Shown: piece after piece, positions 15,345-23,526 of the stretch
Position numbering within the stretch: the first letter of the stretch is position 1
Layout: the number at the start of each line of letters is the position of its first letter
NCBI RefSeq assembly: GCF_030397665.1
Contig: NZ_JAPUBT010000001.1
Span: forward strand, 1,134,781-1,198,780
DNA: 64,000 bases
Source: Janthinobacterium sp. SUN073
Lineage (GTDB): Bacteria > Pseudomonadota > Gammaproteobacteria > Burkholderiales > Burkholderiaceae_D
Direction: 5' to 3'
Program-made: the position numbers and the translations under genes
Notes under the pieces: model-generated
Database searches by the model: none
Seen by the model: only the letters and a program-made list of their open reading frames with translations
Told to the model about the DNA's origin: nothing

Positions 15345-16381
15345 TTTGATTCTTTGATGATGCGTCCGCTGGCAGGTTGCACCGGGCGCGCATTCAAGGG
15401 ATACAAGCGGCTGAACAACGCCATCTGCGCCGGCGACGCCTGCACCGGCTGCTTCATCACCAGCCACAGCACGCCCTCGCTGCATGGCGGCGAAGTCAGC
15501 GACCCCATATACGTGTAGTAATCGCGCCGCGCCGGCAGCATCTCGGCCGGATCGAGCAGGATGGTCGGTTGCATGGTCTCGAATTTTTCCAGCGGCAGGT
15601 TATTCCACACCGTCTGAATGGTCGCTTGCGGCGCACCGCGTTCCAGCAGCAGGGCCAGCACGGCCAGCCGGCCTTCCGCATCGCGGTGCACCAGGTGCAC
15701 CACCATTTCAAACGCCTTGCCATTGATGCGCTCTTCGGACGGGCGGTGGAAATGGAATTGCTGCAGCTCGAACATGCGGTTCTGCACCGTGATGTAATTG
15801 CCGCCACTCACGCCCACCTGCACCGTGTGGCCATTGTCGACCACATTGAACGATGACGGGTGGTAGTCAAAGCTGATCTGCTCGAGTTCCACTTTCATGC
15901 CATCGCGGATATCGATCGGCGACTGGCGGCTGCCATTGCCGCACTTGGCCCAGTCGACATTGATCTTGCTCCAGTTGGCCGGGCCGCTGTCGCCCTCGTA
16001 CGACCAGTGCGTGCCGCGCGCCACGGGAGGAGGTGGTGGTGGCGCCGCTTTCACCACCGCGGCGCGCTTGGCGCGGGCGGCGGCGCGGGCCGCCTGGGTG
16101 GCGCGCATTTCCGCCAGGCGCGCCGCGATACGTTCGGACAGGTCGACTTCCGCCGCTTCTTCCTTCTCGCGCGCCGTGGGCGCGACGACGACAGACGCCT
16201 TGACCTCCTTGCCCTCCTTGCCCTTCACCGATTCGGTCAGGGTTTTCATGGCGGCCGCGCGCGCCGACGCCGACATGGGCGCGGATGCGCTGGCGCTCGC
16301 CGCAGCGGGGGCATCTTTGGCGCTTGCCATGACCGCCATCGCGGCAAGGCTGCAAGCTAACAGGGCGCTCAAATGTCGCAT
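15341..16381 (-). CDS. Alpha-type carbonic anhydrase, exported
   Basis: Periplasmic zinc enzyme that hydrates CO2. The start at 16381 gives a signal peptide (MRHLSALLACSLAAMAVMAS-A); an in-frame upstream start at 16432 would spoil it. 346 residues. A low-complexity Ala/Arg/Glu/Lys region with a PPPPPP run fills residues 25-120. The catalytic domain starts at HWSYEG and SRQSPIDI; the zinc His are in QFHFHRPSEE and VVHLVHRD, and the TSPPCSEGVLW loop is intact. The long linker is unusual, since plain bacterial enzymes are about 220-250 residues. Confidence 0.92.
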   Translation of the reverse strand: MRHLSALLACSLAAMAVMASAKDAPAAASASASAPMSASARAAAMKTLTESVKGKEGKEVKASVVVAPTAREKEEAAEVDLSERIAARLAEMRATQAARAAARAKRAAVVKAAPPPPPPVARGTHWSYEGDSGPANWSKINVDWAKCGNGSRQSPIDIRDGMKVELEQISFDYHPSSFNVVDNGHTVQVGVSGGNYITVQNRMFELQQFHFHRPSEERINGKAFEMVVHLVHRDAEGRLAVLALLLERGAPQATIQTVWNNLPLEKFETMQPTILLDPAEMLPARRDYYTYMGSLTSPPCSEGVLWLVMKQPVQASPAQMALFSRLYPLNARPVQPASGRIIKESN

Positions 16382-16536
16382 GGAAATCCAGAAAGTGAGA
16401 ATACCCTCTGGTTTACGGCTGGAAAGCAACAAAACTTGAATCAGTGGGGGAGTAAAACAGAAATGCGGAGAAGAAAATTAATCCAGGGCCAGCTGCGGAC
16501 GGCGCCGCAGCGTGCTTGCCCTGGATCGACGGAGCG

Positions 16537-17187
16537 TCAAGCCGACTTGCCGACCATGCGCTTGTAGAGTTTCCACATGCCGCCCAGTACCACCGGCACC
16601 ACGGCGGCACCGACACCGATCAGCACGATCAAGGTCAGGTGGTCGCGGATCCACGGGATATTGCCGAAGAAGTAGCCCGCCGTCACCAGACCGATCACCC
16701 ATAACAGGGCGCCCGTCACGTTGTACATCTGGAAGCGCGCATGCGTCATGTCGGAAATGCCGGCCACGAACGGCGCGAAGGTGCGCACCACCGGCACGAA
16801 ACGGGCCAGGATGATGGTCTTGCCGCCATGCTTTTCAAAGAATTCATGCGTACGGCGCATGGCATCCTTGTTGATCCAGCGGTAATCATGGGTAAACACC
16901 CTTTGCCCGATGGCCTCGCCTATCCAGTAATTGAGCGTGTTGCCCGTGACGGCGGCCGTCACCAGCAAGGCAATCAGCAAGCCCAGGTGCATCTGTCCCG
17001 TCGCGCAAAACGCGCCGGCGATAAATAACAAGGTATCCCCAGGGAAGAAGAACAGCACCACGAGGCCTGTCTCGCAAAAAATAATGGCAAACAGCACGGC
17101 ATACACGAGGGTACCGTACTGCTCGATCAAGAGACCCAGCGTCTTGTCGACATGCACGATCATGTCGAGGAATTGCACAAAATCCAT
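16537..17187 (-). CDS. DedA-family membrane protein
   Basis: Inner-membrane protein of the DedA/VTT superfamily, whose members move polyprenyl- or phospholipid carriers and keep membrane potential normal. The start at 17187 (MDFVQFLDMIVHVDK) has AGGGA nearby. 216 residues; signature motifs are ETGLVVLFFFPGDTLL (conserved acid plus FPGD/E) and ARFVPVVRTFAPFVAGI (conserved basic residues). Helices fall near 19-45, 50-75, 135-155 and 170-195. It stands alone, between the carbonic anhydrase and a divergent cyclophilin. Confidence 0.92.
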   Translation of the reverse strand: MDFVQFLDMIVHVDKTLGLLIEQYGTLVYAVLFAIIFCETGLVVLFFFPGDTLLFIAGAFCATGQMHLGLLIALLVTAAVTGNTLNYWIGEAIGQRVFTHDYRWINKDAMRRTHEFFEKHGGKTIILARFVPVVRTFAPFVAGISDMTHARFQMYNVTGALLWVIGLVTAGYFFGNIPWIRDHLTLIVLIGVGAAVVPVVLGGMWKLYKRMVGKSA

Positions 17188-17435
17188 ATATTTTTCCCTA
17201 AAGGTAGCGGCGGAATCATACACCACCCGGCCAGCGCAACGGCAGTCCCCTGCCCGATATTTCAGGATTAATTATGTGCTGCCCTTGCGCGTGTGGCAAT
17301 TTAAGTAAAGGTTAAGGAAACGCCGCATCGGCAGGCAACTATCAGTATTGCTATCTGCAATGTTTTTCCAACGAAATATTGCCATTCCGGTATACACTTT
17401 CTGACCGGTGCAATCCGCGCCGACCAGGAGAGAAT

Positions 17436-18374
17436 ATGTATTTGCATTCACTGAGCGGCCTGACCATGGCCACCGTGCTGGGCCTTGCCCAGCTGTCCGC
17501 CCACGCGGCGCCTGTCCAGATCAAGGCACCCGCCGAACTGCCCCCCAAGGCGACCTTGGCCGATGTGATCAAGGCATCCAAGCCGTCCGACTGGCGTGCG
17601 CTGGACCCGGACAACACCCTGTACATGGACATTCCCGCCGGCCGCGTGGTGATCGAGCTGGCGCCCGACTTCGCGCCCAAGCACGTGGCCAATATCAAGG
17701 CCCTGGTGGCAGAACAGTATTACGACGGCCTGGCCATCACGCGCGCGCAGGACAACTGGGTGGCGCAGTGGGGCGATCCGAACGAGAAAAATCCCAAGCC
17801 CATCTTGCACGCCCGGCGCACCCTGCCCGGCGAATTCACGGTCCCTTTGACAAACATCAAGAGCTTCACGCGCCTGCCGGACCTTGATGGCTATGCGCCG
17901 CAAGTGGGCCATTCGAACGGTTTCCCGTCCGCGCGCGATCCGAAAACCGGCACGGCCTGGCTCACGCATTGCTATGCCACCGTGGGCGTGGGCCGCGACA
18001 GTGCCAGCGACAGCGGCGGCGGCACCGAGCTGTACGCCGTCATCGGCCAGTCGCCGCGCCACCTGGACCGCGACATCACGGTCGTCGGCAGAGTCGTCGC
18101 CGGCATGCCATTGCTGTCGACCCTGCCGCGCGGCACGGCTCCCATGGGTTTTTATGACAGCCCCGAGAAAAACGTGCCGATCAAGGCCATCCGCCTGGCC
18201 GCGAGCGTACCACCCGAGCAGCGCACGAACCTGGAAGTGATGCGCACCGACAGCGCCACCTACCAGGCCGTGCTGGAAGCCCAGCGCCACCGCGGCGGCC
18301 CGTGGAGCAAGGTCACGGCCGGCCACGTCGACCTGTGCAATGCGCCGATACCGGTGCGGGAAGTGGGGAAGTAA
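17436..18374 (+). CDS. Exported cyclophilin-type peptidyl-prolyl isomerase
   Basis: Periplasmic proline isomerase. The ATG at 17436 follows AGGAGA by 6 bases and opens a signal peptide ([25 protein letters not shown]); an in-frame start at 17379 lacks both. 312 residues. The cyclophilin core begins at [20 protein letters not shown], and [17 protein letters not shown] corresponds to the catalytic FHRVIPGFMIQGGDP loop but with diverged residues. The domain carries an insertion ([17 protein letters not shown]) compared with minimal PpiA, so activity may be reduced. A palindromic element follows the stop. Confidence 0.85.
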   Translation: MYLHSLSGLTMATVLGLAQLSAHAAPVQIKAPAELPPKATLADVIKASKPSDWRALDPDNTLYMDIPAGRVVIELAPDFAPKHVANIKALVAEQYYDGLAITRAQDNWVAQWGDPNEKNPKPILHARRTLPGEFTVPLTNIKSFTRLPDLDGYAPQVGHSNGFPSARDPKTGTAWLTHCYATVGVGRDSASDSGGGTELYAVIGQSPRHLDRDITVVGRVVAGMPLLSTLPRGTAPMGFYDSPEKNVPIKAIRLAASVPPEQRTNLEVMRTDSATYQAVLEAQRHRGGPWSKVTAGHVDLCNAPIPVREVGK

Positions 18375-18396
18375 AGCGCCCCGAAGGGCAAATTCC

Positions 18397-18423
18397 GGGG
18401 TCGTACCCTGAGGGTACGACCCC
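18397..18423. repeat. Palindromic intergenic element, copy 2
   Basis: Perfect 13-base arms GGGGTCGTACCCT / AGGGTACGACCCC around one base. It lies between the cyclophilin stop and mutL. Flanks (right side CCCCAGCCTT) match copy 3 in inverted orientation. Confidence 0.8.
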
Positions 18424-18480
18424 AGCCTTCGTTTTGGGTTTCGAGCATCAGCACAGCAGCGCCTCCCCTTGCGAACCCGT

Positions 18481-18486
18481 TATAAT
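18481..18486 (+). promoter_or_regulatory. Perfect -10 box close to the mutL ATG
   Basis: TATAAT ends six bases before the mutL ATG, so transcription would start at or within a base or two of the start codon. There is no recognisable ribosome site. A leaderless mutL message is the simple reading; no clear -35 box is seen. Confidence 0.4.
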
Positions 18487-18492
18487 CAGGGC

Positions 18493-20400
18493 ATGAACGC
18501 TCCCATCACGCCCCACCGCCCGATCCAGGCCCTGCCTGACCAGTTGATTTCGCAAATCGCCGCCGGCGAGGTGGTCGAGCGGCCATCGGCCGTGGTCAAG
18601 GAGCTGCTGGAAAACGCCCTCGACTCGGGCGCCACGCAGATCACGGTCCGCCTGGAAGAAGGGGGCGTGAAACGCATCGCGATTACCGACAACGGGCGCG
18701 GCATCGATAAAGACCAGCTGCCGCTGGCCCTGGCACGCCACGCCACCTCGAAGATCGCGTCATTAAGCGACCTGGAAAACGTGGGCACCCTGGGCTTTCG
18801 CGGCGAGGCGCTGGCGTCCATCGCCTCGGTCGCCGCCGTCACACTGACGTCGCGCACGGCGGACGCCGCCCATGCGTGGGAAATCGTCGGCTCGCACAAT
18901 GGCAGCGTCTCGCCCTCGTCGGGCGCGCACGGCACCACGGTCGACGTGCAAGACCTGTATTTCAACACGCCCGCGCGGCGCAAGTTCCTGAAATCCGAGC
19001 AGACGGAATACGGCCACTGCGCCGAAGTCGTGCGCCGCATCGCCCTGGCGCGACCGGACGTGTCGTTCTCGCTGTCGCACAACGGGCGCACCATCGACCA
19101 GTGGAATATCAGCGAACTGGCCAAGCGCAGCGCCCACATCCTGGGCAATGACTTCGCCGAAGCGCGGCTGGCGCTGGACGAGTCGGCCGGCACCCTGCGC
19201 ATCCACGGCTTTGCCGGCTTGCCGACGGCCTCGAAGGCGCGCGCCGACGCCCAGTTCTTTTATGTCAACGGGCGCTTCGTGCGCGACAAGCTGCTGGTGC
19301 ATGCCGTGCGCATGGCCTACCAGGACGTGCTGCATGGCGACCGTTTTCCATCGTACGTGCTGGCGCTCGACCTCGACCCCGCCCTGGTCGACGTCAATGT
19401 GCACCCGTCGAAGATCGAAGTGCGCTTCCGCGACAGCCGCTCCGTGCACCAGTTCGTCTTCCATGCGGTGCAGCGCGCGCTGGCGCAAACCTCGGCCACG
19501 GCGTTTGGCAGCGTGCCGGCGCCCCTGCCAGCCGCCTCCACCCTGAGTGGCGACAGCGCTGGTGCGGGTTTGAGTGGTTCTGGCATCTGGCGCCGCGAGC
19601 AGACGCAGACATCGTTCGGCACACAATTCACGAATACCTTTGCGCCCGCCTCGCCCGGCGCGGCGCGCCCCTTCTTTGCCGACGCGCCAGGCGTGGGGCA
19701 AGACACGGCGGCCTATGGCGCCCTGTTCGGCGGCGCCGCCGCCAGTTCTCCGGTCACGCAGGTGGAGCCGTACATCGCCTCGCCCGAAGCGATGGCGCGC
19801 GAAGAATACCCGCTGGGCTTTGCCCTGGCCCAGCTGCATGGCATCTACATCCTGGCGCAAAACACCAAGGGCCTGGTGCTGGTCGACATGCACGCGGCGC
19901 ACGAGCGCATCCTGTACGAGCAGCTGAAGAACGCGCTGCAGGCGCAGGTGTCGGGCCAGGATATGCAGGTGCAATCCTTGCTGATACCCGTGACGTTCTA
20001 CGCGGACGCCATCGAAGTGTCGACGGCGAATGAAAACCAGGACACCTTGAAAGCGCTGGGCTTCGACATCGCCGCCCTGTCGCCCACCACCCTGGCCGTG
20101 CGCTCCGTGCCGACCCTGCTGAAAAACGCCGACGCGCAAACCCTGGCGCGCGACGTGCTGCGCGACGTGCGCGAATACGGCGGCTCGCGCGTGCTGATCG
20201 AGCGCCAGAACGAATTGCTGGGCACCCTGGCCTGCCACACGGCCGTGCGCGCCAACCGCATTCTGTCGGTGCAGGAGATGAATGCCCTGCTGCGCCAGAT
20301 GGAGAGTACGGAACGCGCCGACCAGTGCAACCATGGCCGGCCCACGTGGGTGCAGGTCGAGATCAATGCGCTCGATAAATTGTTCCTGCGCGGGCAATAA
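18493..20400 (+). CDS. mutL: DNA mismatch repair protein MutL
   Basis: Mismatch-repair ATPase that links MutS to strand incision. 635 residues. The N-terminal GHKL ATPase has motif I ([12 protein letters not shown]), motif II (DNGRGI) and motif III (TLGFRGEAL), plus [13 protein letters not shown]. The C-terminal part holds [12 protein letters not shown], which fits the endonuclease pattern D-x-H-A-x2-E-x4-E, and NHGRPTW near the end. This indicates a nicking MutL, as expected in a lineage without MutH. Start at 18493 (MNAPITPHR) rather than the GTG/ATG candidates upstream. Confidence 0.95.
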   Translation: MNAPITPHRPIQALPDQLISQIAAGEVVERPSAVVKELLENALDSGATQITVRLEEGGVKRIAITDNGRGIDKDQLPLALARHATSKIASLSDLENVGTLGFRGEALASIASVAAVTLTSRTADAAHAWEIVGSHNGSVSPSSGAHGTTVDVQDLYFNTPARRKFLKSEQTEYGHCAEVVRRIALARPDVSFSLSHNGRTIDQWNISELAKRSAHILGNDFAEARLALDESAGTLRIHGFAGLPTASKARADAQFFYVNGRFVRDKLLVHAVRMAYQDVLHGDRFPSYVLALDLDPALVDVNVHPSKIEVRFRDSRSVHQFVFHAVQRALAQTSATAFGSVPAPLPAASTLSGDSAGAGLSGSGIWRREQTQTSFGTQFTNTFAPASPGAARPFFADAPGVGQDTAAYGALFGGAAASSPVTQVEPYIASPEAMAREEYPLGFALAQLHGIYILAQNTKGLVLVDMHAAHERILYEQLKNALQAQVSGQDMQVQSLLIPVTFYADAIEVSTANENQDTLKALGFDIAALSPTTLAVRSVPTLLKNADAQTLARDVLRDVREYGGSRVLIERQNELLGTLACHTAVRANRILSVQEMNALLRQMESTERADQCNHGRPTWVQVEINALDKLFLRGQ

Positions 20401-20423
20401 TTTCAACCCCAGCAGCAAAGGCT

Positions 20424-20450
20424 GGGGTCGGACCCTCAGGGTCCGACCCC
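20424..20450. repeat. Palindromic intergenic element, copy 3
   Basis: Perfect 13-base arms GGGGTCGGACCCT / AGGGTCCGACCCC around one base, between mutL and miaA. Left flank AAGGCT and right flank GGTATTTT match the reverse complement of copy 2, so mutL is bracketed by inverted copies. Confidence 0.8.
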
Positions 20451-20495
20451 GGTATTTTGACGTTGGGGTTTGCATCACACAAAACACAGACCACC

Positions 20496-21443
20496 ATGAC
20501 AATCCCCCCACACCTCCCCCTGGCCGTCGCCATCATGGGCCCCACGGCCAGCGGCAAGACGGCCAGTGCACTGGCCATCGCGCAAGCCATCCCGTCCGAG
20601 ATCATCTCCGTCGATTCCGCCCTCGTTTACCGGGGCATGGATATCGGCACGGCCAAGCCGTCGCAAGAAGAACTGGGCCAGGTACCGCATCATTTGATCG
20701 ACATCATCGATCCGCTCGATGCGTATTCCGTGGCGCAGTTCCGCAACGATACGCTGCGCCTGGTGAGCGAAATCTCCGCGCGCGGCAAGCTGCCGCTGCT
20801 GGTCGGCGGCACCATGTTGTACTTCAAGGGCCTGGCCGATGGCCTCGACGACTTGCCCGGCGCCGATCCTGCCTTGCGCGCCCAGCTGGAAGAGGACGCG
20901 GCCGCCATCGGCTGGCCCGCCATGCATGCACGCCTGGCGCAGCAAGACCCCGTCACGGCCGCGCGCCTGGCGCCGCAGGACGCACAGCGCATCGGCCGCG
21001 CGCTGGAAATCATCGCCCTGTCGGGCCAGCCCATGTCGGCCCTGCTGGCACGGCGCGAAAAGACCGTGCTGCCGTTCCAGCTGCAGTCGTTCGCGCTGGA
21101 ACCGTCGGACCGCGCCGTGCTGCATGCGCGCATCGCCACGCGCTTCGACCTCATGCTGAAAAACGACGCCCTGCTCGACGAAGTGGAGCATTTGCGCCGG
21201 CGCGGCGACCTGCATCCGGGCCTGCCCTCGATGCGCTGCGTGGGCTACCGCCAGGCGTGGGAGTATCTCGACGGCCGCATCGACCGCGCCACCCTGCGCG
21301 AGACGGGCATCATCGCCACGCGCCAGCTGGCGAAACGACAACTGACCTGGCTGCGCTCGATGCCGGAACGCATCGTCATCGATTGCCTGGGTGCCGATCC
21401 GGCCGCGGCCATGCTGGCGCAAATCCGGCCGTTGCTGAAATAA
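20496..21443 (+). CDS. miaA: tRNA dimethylallyltransferase MiaA
   Basis: Adds the dimethylallyl group to A37 of tRNAs that read UNN codons; the product is the substrate of MiaB, encoded at 42245. 315 residues; P-loop GPTASGKT (about 11-18), [39 protein letters not shown] and [13 protein letters not shown] are the family blocks in order. The start at 20496 (MTIPPHLPL) gives the usual length; the upstream in-frame ATG lies in the palindrome region. Confidence 0.95.
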   Translation: MTIPPHLPLAVAIMGPTASGKTASALAIAQAIPSEIISVDSALVYRGMDIGTAKPSQEELGQVPHHLIDIIDPLDAYSVAQFRNDTLRLVSEISARGKLPLLVGGTMLYFKGLADGLDDLPGADPALRAQLEEDAAAIGWPAMHARLAQQDPVTAARLAPQDAQRIGRALEIIALSGQPMSALLARREKTVLPFQLQSFALEPSDRAVLHARIATRFDLMLKNDALLDEVEHLRRRGDLHPGLPSMRCVGYRQAWEYLDGRIDRATLRETGIIATRQLAKRQLTWLRSMPERIVIDCLGADPAAAMLAQIRPLLK

Positions 21444-21534
21444 TCATGAACGCTGCGGTACGCAAAAAATCCGCACATTTTTTTGCGCCGGCATTGACAA
21501 GGAAATGCGAAGACTGGATAATGCTCGGCTGTTG

Positions 21535-21611
21535 GGTGATATAGCTCAGTTGGTTAGAGCACAGCATTCATAATGCTGGGGTCGGTGGTTCAAGTCCACC
21601 TATCACCACCA
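21535..21611 (+). tRNA. tRNA-Met (CAU), copy 1
   Basis: Complete 77-base cloverleaf: acceptor GGTGATA/TATCACC, D-arm GCTCAGTTGGTTAGAGC, anticodon stem CAGCA/TGCTG with loop TTCATAA, variable GGGTC, T-arm GGTGGTTCAAGTCCACC, encoded CCA. The D and anticodon regions closely follow the elongator tRNA-Met pattern (AGAGCACA...TCATAAT...GGGGTC). The paired first acceptor base argues against initiator tRNA. Confidence 0.95.
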
Positions 21612-21670
21612 AAGAACATCGATCAGGTTTGCCCTGGTCAAAACCAGCATCCGGTCTGACCGGTCTGTTT

Positions 21671-21747
21671 GGTGATATAGCTCAGTTGGTTAGAGCACAG
21701 CATTCATAATGCTGGGGTCGGTGGTTCAAGTCCACCTATCACCACCA
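21671..21747 (+). tRNA. tRNA-Met (CAU), copy 2, identical to copy 1
   Basis: Base-for-base the same 77-base sequence as the copy 60 bases upstream, including encoded CCA. The spacer between them is unique. The pair is followed by one terminator and is likely one transcript. Confidence 0.95.
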
Positions 21748-21765
21748 AGAATTAGCAGCATCGAA

Positions 21766-21802
21766 AAACCCGCCACTGCCCCGTGCAGCGGCGGGTTTTT
21801 TC
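21766..21802 (+). terminator. Terminator of the tRNA-Met pair
   Basis: Stem ACCCGCC(a)CTG / CAG(c)GGCGGGT with one mismatch, followed by six T. It lies 20 bases after the second CCA. Confidence 0.85.
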
Positions 21803-21894
21803 ATTTCCGGCATCGCCGCGCATGCGGCCTGCGCACAACACCTGCGCCACTCGCATGCAATCGGGGATTGTGACAAACCGCCACTGTCGCTTAC

Positions 21895-21913
21895 AATGAG
21901 AATAATTCTCATT
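21895..21913. promoter_or_regulatory. Fur box ahead of the FecI-type sigma gene
   Basis: AATGAGAATAATTCTCATT is a 19-base dyad with one central odd base and matches the A/T-rich Fur site built from GAGAAT hexamers. It ends 17 bases before the sigma-factor ATG, so Fur with iron should block transcription. Confidence 0.85.
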
Positions 21914-21930
21914 CATATTATTCATCGCCC

Positions 21931-22458
21931 ATGTCCGCCATCCAGCCCAGCCTGCAACAGCAAGTGCAGTCGCTCTACAGCGAACATCACGGCTGGCTGG
22001 TCGGCTGGCTGCGCAAAAAACTCAGCTGCCCGCATGGCGCGGCCGACGTGGCGCAAGACACCTTCGTGCGCATCATCGCCTCGCGCGACGCCCTGTTCGG
22101 CATGCGCGAGCCGCGCGCCTACTTGTCCACCACGGCGAAGCGCCTGCTGCTCGACCGCGCGCGCCGCCAGATACTCGAGCGCAGCTACCTGGCGGAACTG
22201 GCCCTGCTGGCCGACAGCCTGCCCGGCGCGCCGTCGCCGGACGAGATCCTGATGGCCGTGCAGGCGCTCGGGCAGATCGCCACGGCGCTGGATGGTTTGT
22301 CCAGCAAGCCGCGCGACGCCTTTTTGCTGCATTACCTGGAAGAGCAATCGCAGGCCGCCGTGGCCGCGCAACTGAACGTCTCCACGCGCATGGTGCAAAA
22401 ATACCTGGTGCAAGCCTTGCTGGCCTGCCGCCACGCCTGCCCGGCCATGGCGGCATGA
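21931..22458 (+). CDS. FecI-type ECF sigma factor
   Basis: Iron-starvation sigma factor. 175 residues: region 2 at about 10-75 (QSLYSEHHGWLVGWLRKKL, ADVAQDTFVRII, REPRAYLSTTAKRLLLD) and region 4 at about 110-165 (ALDGLSSKPRDAFLLHYLEEQSQAAVAAQLNVS). The PRAYL and RDAFLL segments are hallmarks of FecI/FpvI sigma factors that answer to TonB receptors. Directly below a Fur box and overlapping fecR by four bases. Predicted target: the promoter of the receptor gene at 23527. Confidence 0.92.
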   Translation: MSAIQPSLQQQVQSLYSEHHGWLVGWLRKKLSCPHGAADVAQDTFVRIIASRDALFGMREPRAYLSTTAKRLLLDRARRQILERSYLAELALLADSLPGAPSPDEILMAVQALGQIATALDGLSSKPRDAFLLHYLEEQSQAAVAAQLNVSTRMVQKYLVQALLACRHACPAMAA

Positions 22459-23453
22459 ATAGCACGCGCCCCGATGTGGCAGCCGAGCAGGCCGCCCGCT
22501 GGATCGTGCGCCTCAGCGCCGACGACCCGGCCGAGCGCGACATCGCACAGGCCGGCTTCGCCGCGTGGAAGGCGGCCGACCCGCTGCACGCGAGCGCAGC
22601 CGCCGGCATGGAAAACCTGCTGCGTCAATTGAACGCCGTGCGCGAGCCGGCCGGCGGCGACCATCGGCCCGCGCGCGCCGCCCTGGCCGCCATCGCCCCC
22701 AAGCGTCCCCGCCTGCGCCAACTGGCCGCAGCCAGCGCCGTGGCCGTGCTGCTGCTGACCGGTGCGCTGCTCGTCGGCGAGCGCCCCGCCTATCTGCTGG
22801 CCGACCTGCGCAGCCCCACCGGGCAATGGTCCGCGCATACCCTGGCCGATGGCAGCCGGATCACCCTGGCCGGCAACAGCGCCGTCAACGTGCGTTTCAA
22901 TGCGGGCGAGCGGCATGTGGAGCTGGTGCGTGGCGACATCCTCGTCGACGTGGCCAAGGATGCGCAGCGTCCCTTCTTCATCGACAGCGAGCATGCGGCG
23001 ATCCGCGCGCTGGGCACGCGTTTTACCGTGCGCAGGGACGATGGCGCCACCATCCTGAGCATGCTGGAATCCAAGGTGCTGGCGCAGGTGCCGCAACATC
23101 CGGCCGTCGTGGTGCAGGCGGGCCAGCGCACGCGCATCACGGACGATGGCGTCGGGCCACTGACAAGCATCGATGCGGCCAGCGTGCAGGATGCGTGGCG
23201 CGCGCGCCAGATGGTGGTCGACGACTTGCCGCTGGCCGAGGTGCTCGACGAACTGGCGCGCCACCGCCCAGGCCAGCTGCACTACGACCGCGCGCAGATC
23301 GCGGGCATCCGCGTGGCCGCCGTGCTGCCGCTGGACGACACGGACAAGGCGCTGCAGCTACTCATCGACAATTTCCCGCAACTGCGCATCCGCATGCTGA
23401 CGCGCTATCTGGTGATGGTCGACGCCCCCGCCAGCGGCGCCGCAAAAAAATAA
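22455..23453 (+). CDS. FecR-type transmembrane anti-sigma regulator
   Basis: Carries the signal from the outer-membrane receptor to the sigma factor. 332 residues: N-terminal cytoplasmic domain with the conserved AARWIVRLSADDP (two of the usual Trp positions are present), one helix at about 88-105 (LAAASAVAVLLLTGALLVG), then a periplasmic FecR domain (ADGSRITLAGNSAVNVRF, RHVELVRGDILVDVAKDAQRPF) and a C-terminal STN-like part (LDELARHRPGQLHYD). ATGA overlap with the sigma gene. Confidence 0.92.
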   Translation: MNSTRPDVAAEQAARWIVRLSADDPAERDIAQAGFAAWKAADPLHASAAAGMENLLRQLNAVREPAGGDHRPARAALAAIAPKRPRLRQLAAASAVAVLLLTGALLVGERPAYLLADLRSPTGQWSAHTLADGSRITLAGNSAVNVRFNAGERHVELVRGDILVDVAKDAQRPFFIDSEHAAIRALGTRFTVRRDDGATILSMLESKVLAQVPQHPAVVVQAGQRTRITDDGVGPLTSIDAASVQDAWRARQMVVDDLPLAEVLDELARHRPGQLHYDRAQIAGIRVAAVLPLDDTDKALQLLIDNFPQLRIRMLTRYLVMVDAPASGAAKK

Positions 23454-23472
23454 ATGCCCGCGCAGGTTCGTG

Positions 23473-23493
23473 TTGACGCATCTCGTGCGTCAA
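23473..23493 (+). promoter_or_regulatory. Intercistronic hairpin between fecR and the receptor gene
   Basis: TTGACGCA-tctcg-TGCGTCAA, eight perfect pairs, no U tract. It sits in the 73-base gap where the sigma-dependent receptor promoter would also be expected, so it may be an attenuating stem or a DNA operator. Confidence 0.4.
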
Positions 23494-23526
23494 GGCAGCT
23501 GAGATCAATCAAAAAAGGCTGTCACC

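Noticed and set aside
21535-21747. The CAU tRNAs as initiator tRNA-fMet or tRNA-Ile2 (lysidine)
   Set aside because: The first acceptor base is paired (initiators have a mismatch) and the stem sequences follow elongator Met; Ile2 cannot be fully excluded but fits less well.
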